Positions 5,661 through 12,213 of a stretch of 12,213 bases of DNA are shown here, piece after piece. The notes beneath the pieces were generated by a model that worked only from the letters and a program-made list of their open reading frames with translations, did no database searches and was not told the DNA's origin. Location of the stretch: positions 1 through 12,213 of the forward strand of contig URMI01000008.1 of assembly GCA_900548845.1 (NCBI GenBank), given 5' to 3'. The position numbers and the translations under genes are program-made. The stretch's first letter is position 1; each line of letters starts with the position of its first letter. This stretch comes from an uncultured Clostridia bacterium. GTDB lineage: Bacteria; Bacillota; Clostridia; Christensenellales; Borkfalkiaceae.

Positions 5661-8147
5661 TTACGAAAGCATGTCTTGCTCGGTCTGGATGGCGACGTCG
5701 AGCAGGCGCTGAGCTTCTCTCGTGGAGTAGACTGCCCACCAACCGGGGGTCGCATAGGACTCGGGATGTTCGGGGATGGCGTCGGGGTTGGCGCTGACAT
5801 CGCTGCTCGTGAGCATCGTGTCGAAGATGGTGCCCCAGTCGACCATGTTGCCCGTATGAGGCGCCTGGTTGAGGTAAGGAAGGACGTAGTTCTTGCCGCG
5901 GGCATCGAGGCTGGTGAGCCATGCGGTCTCGTAGGTGTACATTGTCGAATCGCGGACGAAGTTGAGGCCGAACTGCATTCTGACGCTGAGGTCGCGGTCT
6001 TCATAGGTATAGAGGGTGAGGAAGAGCACCTTCATGCCGTATGCAAGGGAGTTGACCGATTCCATAGGCGTGTTTTCGAACTGCTTGTCGTAAGCGACGT
6101 CGGGATGATTCTGCGCCATCCATTCGCCGACCGTGCCGCCTGCCGTGTTGGCTGCGTACATATCCTTCGCGATCTGGTAGACGGAATCGAACTCGGCATC
6201 GTCGGGGGAGATCATTTCTTCGAAGGCACCCGTGCCGTCGAGGAAATCAAGGCACTGAGACTTGAAGTTGGGAAGCTGGGAACCCGAATAGGTGAGGGTG
6301 ACCTGCATCTCTTCGCCGATGGTGAGGTACTTCATCAGGTCGATGCACGCCTCGAGCTTCCACTCTGCGTCGTCGAGGACTGCGGTGGAGATACCGTAAC
6401 CGACGGAGTCCATACGCGCGCCCCACTTATCCTGGCGCTCGAGCTGGTTCTCGAAGATCTCCTGGCCCGTGTACTCGGTCTTTGCAGGGGAGACGTAGCC
6501 GTCCTGCTTCTCGCCGTCCGTATAGGTGACCATGTTGTAGTCTGCATCCTTGATGTAGGAGTAGAGCGCATAGTCTTCGGAGACGGGCTCGGGCATCAAG
6601 CTGGCTGCGAGGACGCTGCGGTCGGTCTTGTTGGTGTTGATCGCATCCCAGGTACCCTTACCATAGAAGACGACCTGGCCGAGGCAGAACATTTCCCAGC
6701 CGGAGGGCTTGGTCGACGTCGTATCGCCGCAGTTGTTGGAGTTGCCGTTCCAGTCGGAGCCGTACGCATAGAACGCACCGAGCGTTTCGACGTAAGCTTC
6801 GCTGTTGGTACCGTACTGGATGGCGATGTCTTCCATCACGCCCTGGATGTTGACCTGTTCGGTCGTGTACGTTTCGGTGCCGATGACGGTAGGATCGTCG
6901 CCGTTGGTGACGGAGGTCGAATCCTGGTTGATGTAGTCGGCATTGTTGCCTGCGAGCCAGGGAAGGAGATAAAGAACGCTTTCGTACTGGTCGTTGCCGT
7001 AGATGTTCTTTCTGCCGTCCGGGGTCGTTCTGCCGCCCATGTTCTCGGTATAATTATCCCAATTGTAGGTGTTGAAGTAGTAAGTCAGCACCCAGGTGAG
7101 CGCGGAGTACTCGGCATAGGTGTAGGTGATGTAGCCCGTGTCTTCATCGTACTCTGCTTCGGTGTTCTTGTATTCGGCAGGGATCTCGACGTTGGTGTTG
7201 GCACCGTCGGGCCAATATTTCTTCGCTTCTTCGAAGGTATCGCCGGGGAAGCCGGGGATGGTCACGCAGTAGCCCTGGCCGTCGGTGTACTCATCCACGA
7301 GCCAAGCCACGGGATCGCCGCCGATGAGGGCGTCTTCGTAGCTGGGGAACTTGTAGAAGTTATAGGGCTTGTAGTAGGTGGGCTCGCCGATCCGGATGAG
7401 GGGCACGTCGTTGCCGTCTTCATCGGTGACGACGCCGTACTCGGCGTTGAAGGTGAGTGCACCCGTCTCGAACTCGGCGCCCTTCGTGCCGTTTCTGTCG
7501 CTCGTCTTCTTGTTGGTGAGCGCTTCGCGGATCTCATCGGTGAAGAAGGTATCGTTGAAGGAAAGGCCGAAGTTGGAGAAGTCCTTGGGAAGGCCGTAGA
7601 TGCCGACCTCCACGCCGGACTGCTGACCCTTCCATGCGCCGTCCGCGAACTCGATACGCTCGCCGCGCTGATAGCCTTCCGCATCGGTGTGGGCATAGAA
7701 TGCAAGCGCGTCGTCCCAGACGTCGTTGAGAGCGGCAACGTCCTCTTCGGAGGTCAGGTAATCGGCAAGGTCAAGGACGCGGCCGTAGTGCGACCAGACG
7801 CGGACGTACTTGGGCGAGACATAGAAAATGTCGGGCTGGCTGTTCGAAGAGATCTGGTTGGAGAGCGCGGTGAAGTACGCAGTCGGATCGGCGTTACTGT
7901 CGAAGTCGATCTTGATCGGGGCGTGGCCTTCTTCCCACTCGCCGCTTGCGATCATTTCCTGCGTGTACTGCTCCGCCCACGTGTTGCAGGCCGTCTCGTT
8001 GATCACTCGGTCGTCGACGCCGCAGAACATGGAGATCTTGATCGTGTTCGAATCGTCTCCGCAACCGGCAAGGCCGATCGCCGTTCCGCACACCATGACG
8101 GCAGAGAGGGCAACGAGTGAAGCGTTTCTTAACAGTTTTTTCTTCAT
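5661..8147 (-). CDS. large lipoprotein extracellular solute-binding protein of a carbohydrate ABC importer
   Basis: An 828-residue exported protein, the presumed substrate-capturing component for the two permeases downstream. A lipoprotein signal (MKKKLLRNAS, hydrophobic core, lipobox LAGC) puts lipidated Cys29 at the mature N-terminus. The segment after it (IKISMFCGVD, later QPDIFYVSPKYV near 110) fits the first beta-alpha units of family 1 binding proteins, and the body is rich in Tyr, Trp, Asp and Asn, as expected of a sugar-binding cleft. It is almost twice the usual 400-550 residues, with no recognised extra enzyme domain, so it may have large insertions for long oligosaccharides. The start at 8147 follows AAGAGGT at a good distance; the open extension to 8189 adds 14 residues before the signal. 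Transcription comes from the promoter at 8425-8453 through a long structured leader. Substrate is unproven. Confidence 0.88.
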   Translation of the reverse strand: MKKKLLRNASLVALSAVMVCGTAIGLAGCGDDSNTIKISMFCGVDDRVINETACNTWAEQYTQEMIASGEWEEGHAPIKIDFDSNADPTAYFTALSNQISSNSQPDIFYVSPKYVRVWSHYGRVLDLADYLTSEEDVAALNDVWDDALAFYAHTDAEGYQRGERIEFADGAWKGQQSGVEVGIYGLPKDFSNFGLSFNDTFFTDEIREALTNKKTSDRNGTKGAEFETGALTFNAEYGVVTDEDGNDVPLIRIGEPTYYKPYNFYKFPSYEDALIGGDPVAWLVDEYTDGQGYCVTIPGFPGDTFEEAKKYWPDGANTNVEIPAEYKNTEAEYDEDTGYITYTYAEYSALTWVLTYYFNTYNWDNYTENMGGRTTPDGRKNIYGNDQYESVLYLLPWLAGNNADYINQDSTSVTNGDDPTVIGTETYTTEQVNIQGVMEDIAIQYGTNSEAYVETLGAFYAYGSDWNGNSNNCGDTTSTKPSGWEMFCLGQVVFYGKGTWDAINTNKTDRSVLAASLMPEPVSEDYALYSYIKDADYNMVTYTDGEKQDGYVSPAKTEYTGQEIFENQLERQDKWGARMDSVGYGISTAVLDDAEWKLEACIDLMKYLTIGEEMQVTLTYSGSQLPNFKSQCLDFLDGTGAFEEMISPDDAEFDSVYQIAKDMYAANTAGGTVGEWMAQNHPDVAYDKQFENTPMESVNSLAYGMKVLFLTLYTYEDRDLSVRMQFGLNFVRDSTMYTYETAWLTSLDARGKNYVLPYLNQAPHTGNMVDWGTIFDTMLTSSDVSANPDAIPEHPESYATPGWWAVYSTREAQRLLDVAIQTEQDMLS

Positions 8148-8293
8148 TCTTTTACCTCTTATAAATATAGAATCTTGTGCCGCCCTCATTGCCTTGCTTG
8201 GGAAGCGGTGTTCGCAGTTTGGGGGAGTGCGCTCCCCGCTGCCGCCGCTCAGCGCTTCGGACGCATGAAATGCCGTATCAGTCCGTCAAGTAG

Positions 8294-8382
8294 AAAAAGG
8301 ACATTCGTCAATCTTGCCGCAGGCCGCCCTGAGGCAGCCCCCGAAAAATCGGAAACACGGAAAAATTAACGAATGTCCCTCT
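8294..8382 (-). terminator. long-stem intrinsic terminator inside the leader of the ABC operon
   Basis: On the minus strand GGACATTCGTTAAT (8365-8378) pairs with ATTGACGAATGTCC (8299-8312) over 14 bp with a single G-U wobble, followed at once by TTTTTCT. A/G residues before the stem can also pair with the U-tract. The 52-base loop holds two further hairpins. Because it stands between a good promoter and the gene that promoter should serve, it is best read as an attenuator. A mobile inverted-repeat element of about 80 bases is a less likely alternative. Confidence 0.65.
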
Positions 8383-8389
8383 GCTTCAT
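8366..8389 (-). CDS. possible 7-residue leader peptide (MKQRDIR)
   Basis: An ATG at 8387-8389 follows AGGGGG with a 6-base spacer, as good a ribosome binding site as any in the window, and reads MKQRDIR before a TAA stop. The last four codons, GAC ATT CGT TAA, lie inside the upstream arm of the leader terminator, so a ribosome there would block the stem. The surrounding GATAGGGGGA matches the start region of the GH43 lipoprotein gene. It is too short for coding statistics; function is inferred from position only. Confidence 0.4.
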   Translation of the reverse strand: MKQRDIR

Positions 8390-8424
8390 GACTTTCCCCC
8401 TATCGTCATTTCTACACTGACATA

Positions 8425-8453
8425 ACTTTACCACACTTTCGGCGGTTTGTCAA
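8425..8453 (-). promoter_or_regulatory. promoter of the ABC importer operon
   Basis: Minus-strand consensus -35 TTGACA (8448-8453), a 17-base spacer, and -10 TAAAGT (8425-8430, four of six matches to TATAAT). Transcription should start near 8418. The A/T-rich bases 8454-8474, including a run of eight A residues, lie directly upstream of -35 and resemble an UP element that would raise its strength. Confidence 0.65.
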
Positions 8454-8474
8454 TGTTATTTTGAAATTTTTTTT

Positions 8475-8507
8475 GTGAAATATTCATCTTGAATTGCGAA
8501 TTTTCAC
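8475..8507. promoter_or_regulatory. inverted repeat upstream of the ABC operon promoter, possible operator
   Basis: On the plus strand GTGAAATATTC (8475-8485) and GAATTTTCAC (8498-8507) form an imperfect inverted repeat: GTGAAA/TTTCAC at the ends and ATTC/GAAT inside, broken by one extra base. It sits about 22 bases upstream of the -35 box, a usual place for an activator site. It is not a parS sequence. The AT-rich setting means chance is possible. Confidence 0.35.
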
Positions 8508-8559
8508 CACTTTGTCGCATTTCTCGCTATCATGAGCGTTTTTGTGCAAAATGACGCGG

Positions 8560-8585
8560 AAAAAGCGCCCCGTTTGGGACGCTTT
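8560..8585 (-). terminator. intrinsic terminator of the ftsH-parA-parB unit
   Basis: On the minus strand AAAGCGTCCC (8576-8585) pairs with GGGGCGCTTT (8562-8571), 10 bp with one G-U wobble and a 4-base AAAC loop; with the last stem bases the U-run is TTTTT (8560-8564). It lies 124 bases past the parB stop codon and about 110 bases before the next promoter, so it closes the transcription unit. Confidence 0.88.
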
Positions 8586-8647
8586 GTCGGTTTTATGCGG
8601 ATATATGCGGTTTTGCGGCTGCCGCGACTGCCCTTTGGGATGGCGCG

Positions 8648-8671
8648 CCGTGCGGCACGGGCGAGCCGTGC
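8648..8671. repeat. overlapping palindromes in the parB 3' region
   Basis: CCGTGC (8648-8653), GCACGG (8655-8660) and CCGTGC (8666-8671) occur in a row, so the middle copy can pair with either flank (loops of 1 or 5 bases). The rest of 8586-8708 is GC-rich and non-coding, with no gene seen. There is no U-tract; it could stabilise the 3' end of the message. Confidence 0.4.
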
Positions 8672-8708
8672 GGGACCTGCGGTCTGCCCGCGGCCTTTCA
8701 AGCGGGGC

Positions 8709-9599
8709 TTACTCCTGGCGGTCGATGATGTCTAAAATTTCCGAGATGCGGTCGAGATCGTCGCGGGAGTAGTAGTCGATGTAGATGCGGCCCTTCTTGT
8801 CCGTGCCGATGAGGGAGACCTTGGTGCGGAAGGAGGTGCGCAGCCGCTCGACGAGGTGGGTGAGCTCGGCGTTCGCGAGGGTGTTCTTCTTCTCCTTCTC
8901 GCGGGCGAGCACTTCGGGCGGGTTGAGAAACTGCTTGACGGCGCGCTCCATCTCGCGCACCGACCAGCCGTTTTTGACGCACTCTTCGGCGAGCTTGCCC
9001 TGCGCCTCCTTGGGAACGGGCACGAGGGTGCGCGCATGACCCGAGGAGAGCTTGCCCTCCCTCACGAGCGCGATGACTTCGGGGGCAAGCGTGAGAAGGC
9101 GCAGCGTGTTGGCGATAGCGGGACGGGACTTGCCCAGACGGTTCGCGAGCTCCTCCTGCGTGAGGTGGTACTCGTCCATGAGCTGCTTCATCGCGTCCGC
9201 CGCTTCGATGGGGTTGAGGTCCTCGCGCTGCAAATTTTCGATGAGGCTTATTTCGCGGATCTCGCGCTCCGTGTAGTCCTTGACGACGGCGGGGATGCTT
9301 TCGAGCCCCGCCATCTTGGCGGCACGGTAGCGGCGTTCGCCCGCGATGATCATGTAGCGGCCGTCGGGGTCCGCATTGACGACGATGGGGCTGATGACGC
9401 CGTGCTCGCGGATGGAGCTTGCAAGGTCGTTCAAAGCGCCTTCGTCGAAGATCTTACGCGGCTGATCGGGGTTGGGATAGATGTCGGAAAGCGGGAGCTC
9501 GCGGACGCCCGAAGCACTCTCGCCCTGCGCGTTCTCGTAAGCTTCCTCGGTATCGCTGAACAGGGCGGAAAGCCCTCTGCCTAAGCCTTTCGTCGTCAT
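8709..9599 (-). CDS. parB: chromosome partitioning protein ParB (Spo0J family)
   Basis: A 296-residue ParB, close to the usual length. It binds parS sites near the origin, uses CTP to slide as a clamp, and helps load SMC. Visible parts: short N-terminal GLGRGLSALF (5-14), which in this family contacts and stimulates ParA; the ParB/Srx CTP-binding domain from about 35 to 128, with PNPDQPR (42-48), GERRYRA (87-93) and ENLQREDL (121-128); a helix-turn-helix around 146-168 (LTQEELANRLGKSRPAIANT); and a C-terminal dimerisation region to 296. The ATG is 3 bases after the parA stop, with AAGGGGG about 8 bases upstream inside the end of parA, implying translational coupling. A Noc paralogue is less likely because the N-terminus is of the ParA-interacting type and parA is adjacent. 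No parS site was seen in the window. Confidence 0.96.
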   Translation of the reverse strand: MTTKGLGRGLSALFSDTEEAYENAQGESASGVRELPLSDIYPNPDQPRKIFDEGALNDLASSIREHGVISPIVVNADPDGRYMIIAGERRYRAAKMAGLESIPAVVKDYTEREIREISLIENLQREDLNPIEAADAMKQLMDEYHLTQEELANRLGKSRPAIANTLRLLTLAPEVIALVREGKLSSGHARTLVPVPKEAQGKLAEECVKNGWSVREMERAVKQFLNPPEVLAREKEKKNTLANAELTHLVERLRTSFRTKVSLIGTDKKGRIYIDYYSRDDLDRISEILDIIDRQE

Positions 9600-9602
9600 G
9601 TC

Positions 9603-10379
<777 letters not shown>

Positions 10380-10397
10380 ACTCTCTCACCTCTTTTC

Positions 10398-12213
10398 TTA
10401 TGCTTCGGGGGCGGAAGGAGCGTTCGGAGCGCCGGGTGCGGAGGGCGCGGCGGGTGCGGAACCCTTGCCCGTCATGCCGAAGGGATCGTCGGGCGTGCCT
10501 TTGTCGTGCTCTTCCATATAAGCAAGTACTTCTTCCCACGAGGCGCCCTTCATGAGCATATCCACTTCGGGCGTGTAGATGGTCTCCCTTTCGACGAGGA
10601 CGCGCGCCATGTTGTCGAGCACGCTCCTGTGTTCGAGGAGGAGCTTCTTCGCGCGCTCGTATGCGGAGGTGACGATGCGCTTGATCTCTTCGTCGATGAT
10701 GTTCGCCGTCTCTTCCGAATAGACGTTGTGCTGTTCGAAGTCGCGCCCGAGGAAGACGGGGTTGTCGCTCGAATAGGCGATGGGCCCGAGTTTGTCGCTC
10801 ATGCCCCACTCCGTGACCATCTTGCGCGCCATCTGCGTGACCTTCTGGATGTCGTTGGAAGCGCCCGCCGAGACGTCCTGGATGACGATCTCTTCGGCGA
10901 CCCTGCCGCCCAGCGCCATGCAGATGAAGTCGTTAAGCTTCTTAACAGTGTAGCTGTTGTCGTCCGTTTCGGGGCGGGTGAGCGTGTAGCCTGCCGCCAT
11001 ACCGCGGGGGATGATGGAAACTTCCTGCACGTTGTCGTTCTGTTCACACAGTTTAGACAGAATGGCATGGCCCGATTCGTGATAAGCGGTGGACTTCTTG
11101 TCGGCTTCCGTCACCACGCGGCTCTTCTTCTGAGGGCCCATGATGACTTTGTTAATTCCTTCATAAAGCTCGAGATTGCCGATGAGCTTCTTCCCTGCAC
11201 GGGCGGCGAGGATGGCCGCCTCGTTGAGGAGGTTGGCAAGGTCGGCTCCCGAGAAGCCGCTCGTCATGCGGGCAATGGTACGGAAGTTGACGTCGGGAGC
11301 GAGGGGCTTGTTCCTCGCATGGACTTTGAGGATCTGCTCGCGGCCCTTGACGTCGGGGAGGTTGACATAGATCTGACGGTCGAAGCGGCCGGGACGGAGA
11401 AGGGCGTTGTCGAGGATGTCGGCACGGTTGGTCGCTGCCATGACGATGACCCCTTCGTTGGAATCAAAGCCGTCCATCTGGACGAGGATCTGGTTGAGGG
11501 TCTGTTCCCGCTCGTCGTGGCCACCGCCGAGGCCCGCTCCACGCTGACGGCCCACGGCATCGATCTCATCGATGAAGATGATGCAGGGCTGGTTGCGTTT
11601 TGCAAGGTCGAAGAGATCACGCACACGCGAGGCACCGACACCGACGTACATCTCGACGAAGTCGGAGCCGCTCACCGAGAAGAAGGGAACGCCCGCTTCG
11701 CCTGCAACGGCCTTTGCGAACAGCGTTTTACCCGTTCCGGGAGGGCCGACGAGGAGAACGCCCTTGGGGATCTTCGCCCCGAGGTCGGAGAACTTCTTGG
11801 GGCTCTTTAAGAACTCGACGACTTCGGCGAGCTCTTCCTTCTCTTCTTCGGCACCCGCGAAGTCGGAGAAGCGGACCTTGATGTTGGTGGAGACCTTCGC
11901 TTTCGTCTTGCCGAAGCTCATTGCCTTGCTGCCGCCGCCCATCGTCGAACGCATGACGATGAAGATCGCGACGACGCCGATGACGAGCACGGCAAGATAG
12001 ATGATGGTGCTCCAATTAGAGCCCGCGTTTGGGTTGGAATAGCTGTATTCCTGCAAACCGTAGTTTTCTACCCAATCATCGAGGATGGACTGTCCGTCCG
12101 CCGTATAGAGGCTGCTGAACACCGTCCAATATTTGTAGGGCGCGCGTTCGTCCGTCGAGGTGTAACCGTAGACGACATAACCGTTGACATGCACTTTGAC
12201 GATCTGCTCGTCG
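10398..12213 (-). CDS. ftsH: ATP-dependent zinc metalloprotease FtsH, 5' end cut by the window edge
   Basis: The last 604 codons of ftsH; the frame runs on through the window edge, and the GTG at 12192-12194 is internal, not a start. FtsH is a membrane-anchored AAA+ hexamer that degrades unassembled membrane proteins and some regulators. Counting from that GTG: part of the extracytoplasmic domain (1-60), the second membrane helix (about 61-81), Walker A GPPGTGKT (150-157), Walker B FIDE (207-210), the second region of homology [15 protein letters not shown] (256-270), the zinc site HESGH (372-376) with likely third ligand Asp448, and coiled C-terminal helices to about 560. All key residues are intact. 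The protein ends in an Ala/Pro/Ser-rich tail (about 579-598) that is probably disordered. The first membrane helix and promoter lie outside the window. Confidence 0.97.
   Translation of the reverse strand, partial: DEQIVKVHVNGYVVYGYTSTDERAPYKYWTVFSSLYTADGQSILDDWVENYGLQEYSYSNPNAGSNWSTIIYLAVLVIGVVAIFIVMRSTMGGGSKAMSFGKTKAKVSTNIKVRFSDFAGAEEEKEELAEVVEFLKSPKKFSDLGAKIPKGVLLVGPPGTGKTLFAKAVAGEAGVPFFSVSGSDFVEMYVGVGASRVRDLFDLAKRNQPCIIFIDEIDAVGRQRGAGLGGGHDEREQTLNQILVQMDGFDSNEGVIVMAATNRADILDNALLRPGRFDRQIYVNLPDVKGREQILKVHARNKPLAPDVNFRTIARMTSGFSGADLANLLNEAAILAARAGKKLIGNLELYEGINKVIMGPQKKSRVVTEADKKSTAYHESGHAILSKLCEQNDNVQEVSIIPRGMAAGYTLTRPETDDNSYTVKKLNDFICMALGGRVAEEIVIQDVSAGASNDIQKVTQMARKMVTEWGMSDKLGPIAYSSDNPVFLGRDFEQHNVYSEETANIIDEEIKRIVTSAYERAKKLLLEHRSVLDNMARVLVERETIYTPEVDMLMKGASWEEVLAYMEEHDKGTPDDPFGMTGKGSAPAAPSAPGAPNAPSAPEA

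Larger units (their letters stand above)
8148..8418 (-). promoter_or_regulatory. long structured leader RNA of the ABC importer operon, candidate attenuator
   Basis: About 270 bases separate the predicted start of transcription from the first large gene. In order on the minus strand they contain: a short inverted repeat ATGAC/GTCAT around a strong ribosome binding site, a 7-codon ORF (8366-8389), a long-stem terminator (8294-8382) with two small hairpins inside its loop (8341-8352 and 8322-8339), a bulged hairpin (8258-8285, CGGAC/GTCCG plus GCAT/ATGC), a perfect GGGGAG-CGCA-CTCCCC hairpin (8222-8237), and the AAGAGGT site of the binding-protein gene. No second promoter was found after the terminator. 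The layout suggests conditional transcription, but no known riboswitch or T-box motif was recognised. Confidence 0.5.

Noticed and set aside
5421..8120. A 899-codon open frame on the plus strand, opposite the binding-protein gene (similar long plus-strand frames at 1743-4409 and 9684-11810)
   Set aside because: They lie antisense to clear genes, have no recognisable domains, and their Arg/Val/Asp/Ala-rich make-up is what reversed codons of GC-rich genes give. The real strand avoids codons whose complements are stops.
8280..8290. TTGACG after the leader terminator as the -35 of a second promoter
   Set aside because: No sequence like TATAAT is found 16-18 bases downstream, so it does not explain transcription past the terminator.
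8475..8507. parS site for the adjacent ParB
   Set aside because: The GTGAAA/TTTCAC halves are in the wrong order and spacing for the conserved 16-bp parS palindrome TGTTTCACGTGAAACA. No parS was seen anywhere in the window by eye.

Overview
The window looks like chromosomal DNA from an uncultured, fairly GC-rich Gram-positive bacterium, most likely a gut Clostridia-type Firmicute. This is an inference from AGGAGG-type ribosome binding sites, sigma-A-like promoters (TTGAAA/TTGACA, 17-base spacers), LAGC lipoproteins, a Soj/Spo0J-type ParA-ParB pair and Clostridia-style sugar ABC genes. The exact taxon cannot be read from the sequence. All eight full-size genes lie on the minus strand, so transcription runs from high to low coordinates.

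From right to left: (1) 12213-8709 holds ftsH (its 5' end is cut by the window edge), parA and parB, tightly spaced and closed by a strong intrinsic terminator at 8560-8585. (2) 8708-8148 is a long gene-free stretch. It holds that terminator, a good promoter at 8425-8453, and a ~270-base structured leader that contains a 7-codon ORF with its own ribosome binding site and a long-stem terminator (8294-8382) placed before the next gene. (3) 8147-3363 is a carbohydrate ABC importer operon: an unusually large lipoprotein solute-binding protein, two tandem hairpins, then two MalF/MalG-type permeases, ended by a bidirectional terminator at 3297-3331. No ATPase gene is present. (4) 3264-1711 is a single-gene unit for a surface-anchored GH43 arabinanase-like lipoprotein with its own promoter and terminator. 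(5) 1674-28 is a single-gene unit for a second GH43 enzyme without a signal peptide.

The left two thirds reads as a small arabinan (or related arabinose-containing glycan) utilisation locus. The lipoprotein GH43 would cut polymer outside the cell, the binding protein and permeases would take up oligosaccharides with a shared ATPase encoded elsewhere, and the signal-less GH43 would finish hydrolysis in the cytoplasm. The transported substrate is inferred from context only. The right third is housekeeping: membrane protein quality control and chromosome segregation.

No CRISPR array, insertion sequence, phage gene, tRNA or rRNA was seen. The least ordinary element is the leader of the ABC operon, which has the layout of a transcription attenuator and does not match any riboswitch class I recognise.
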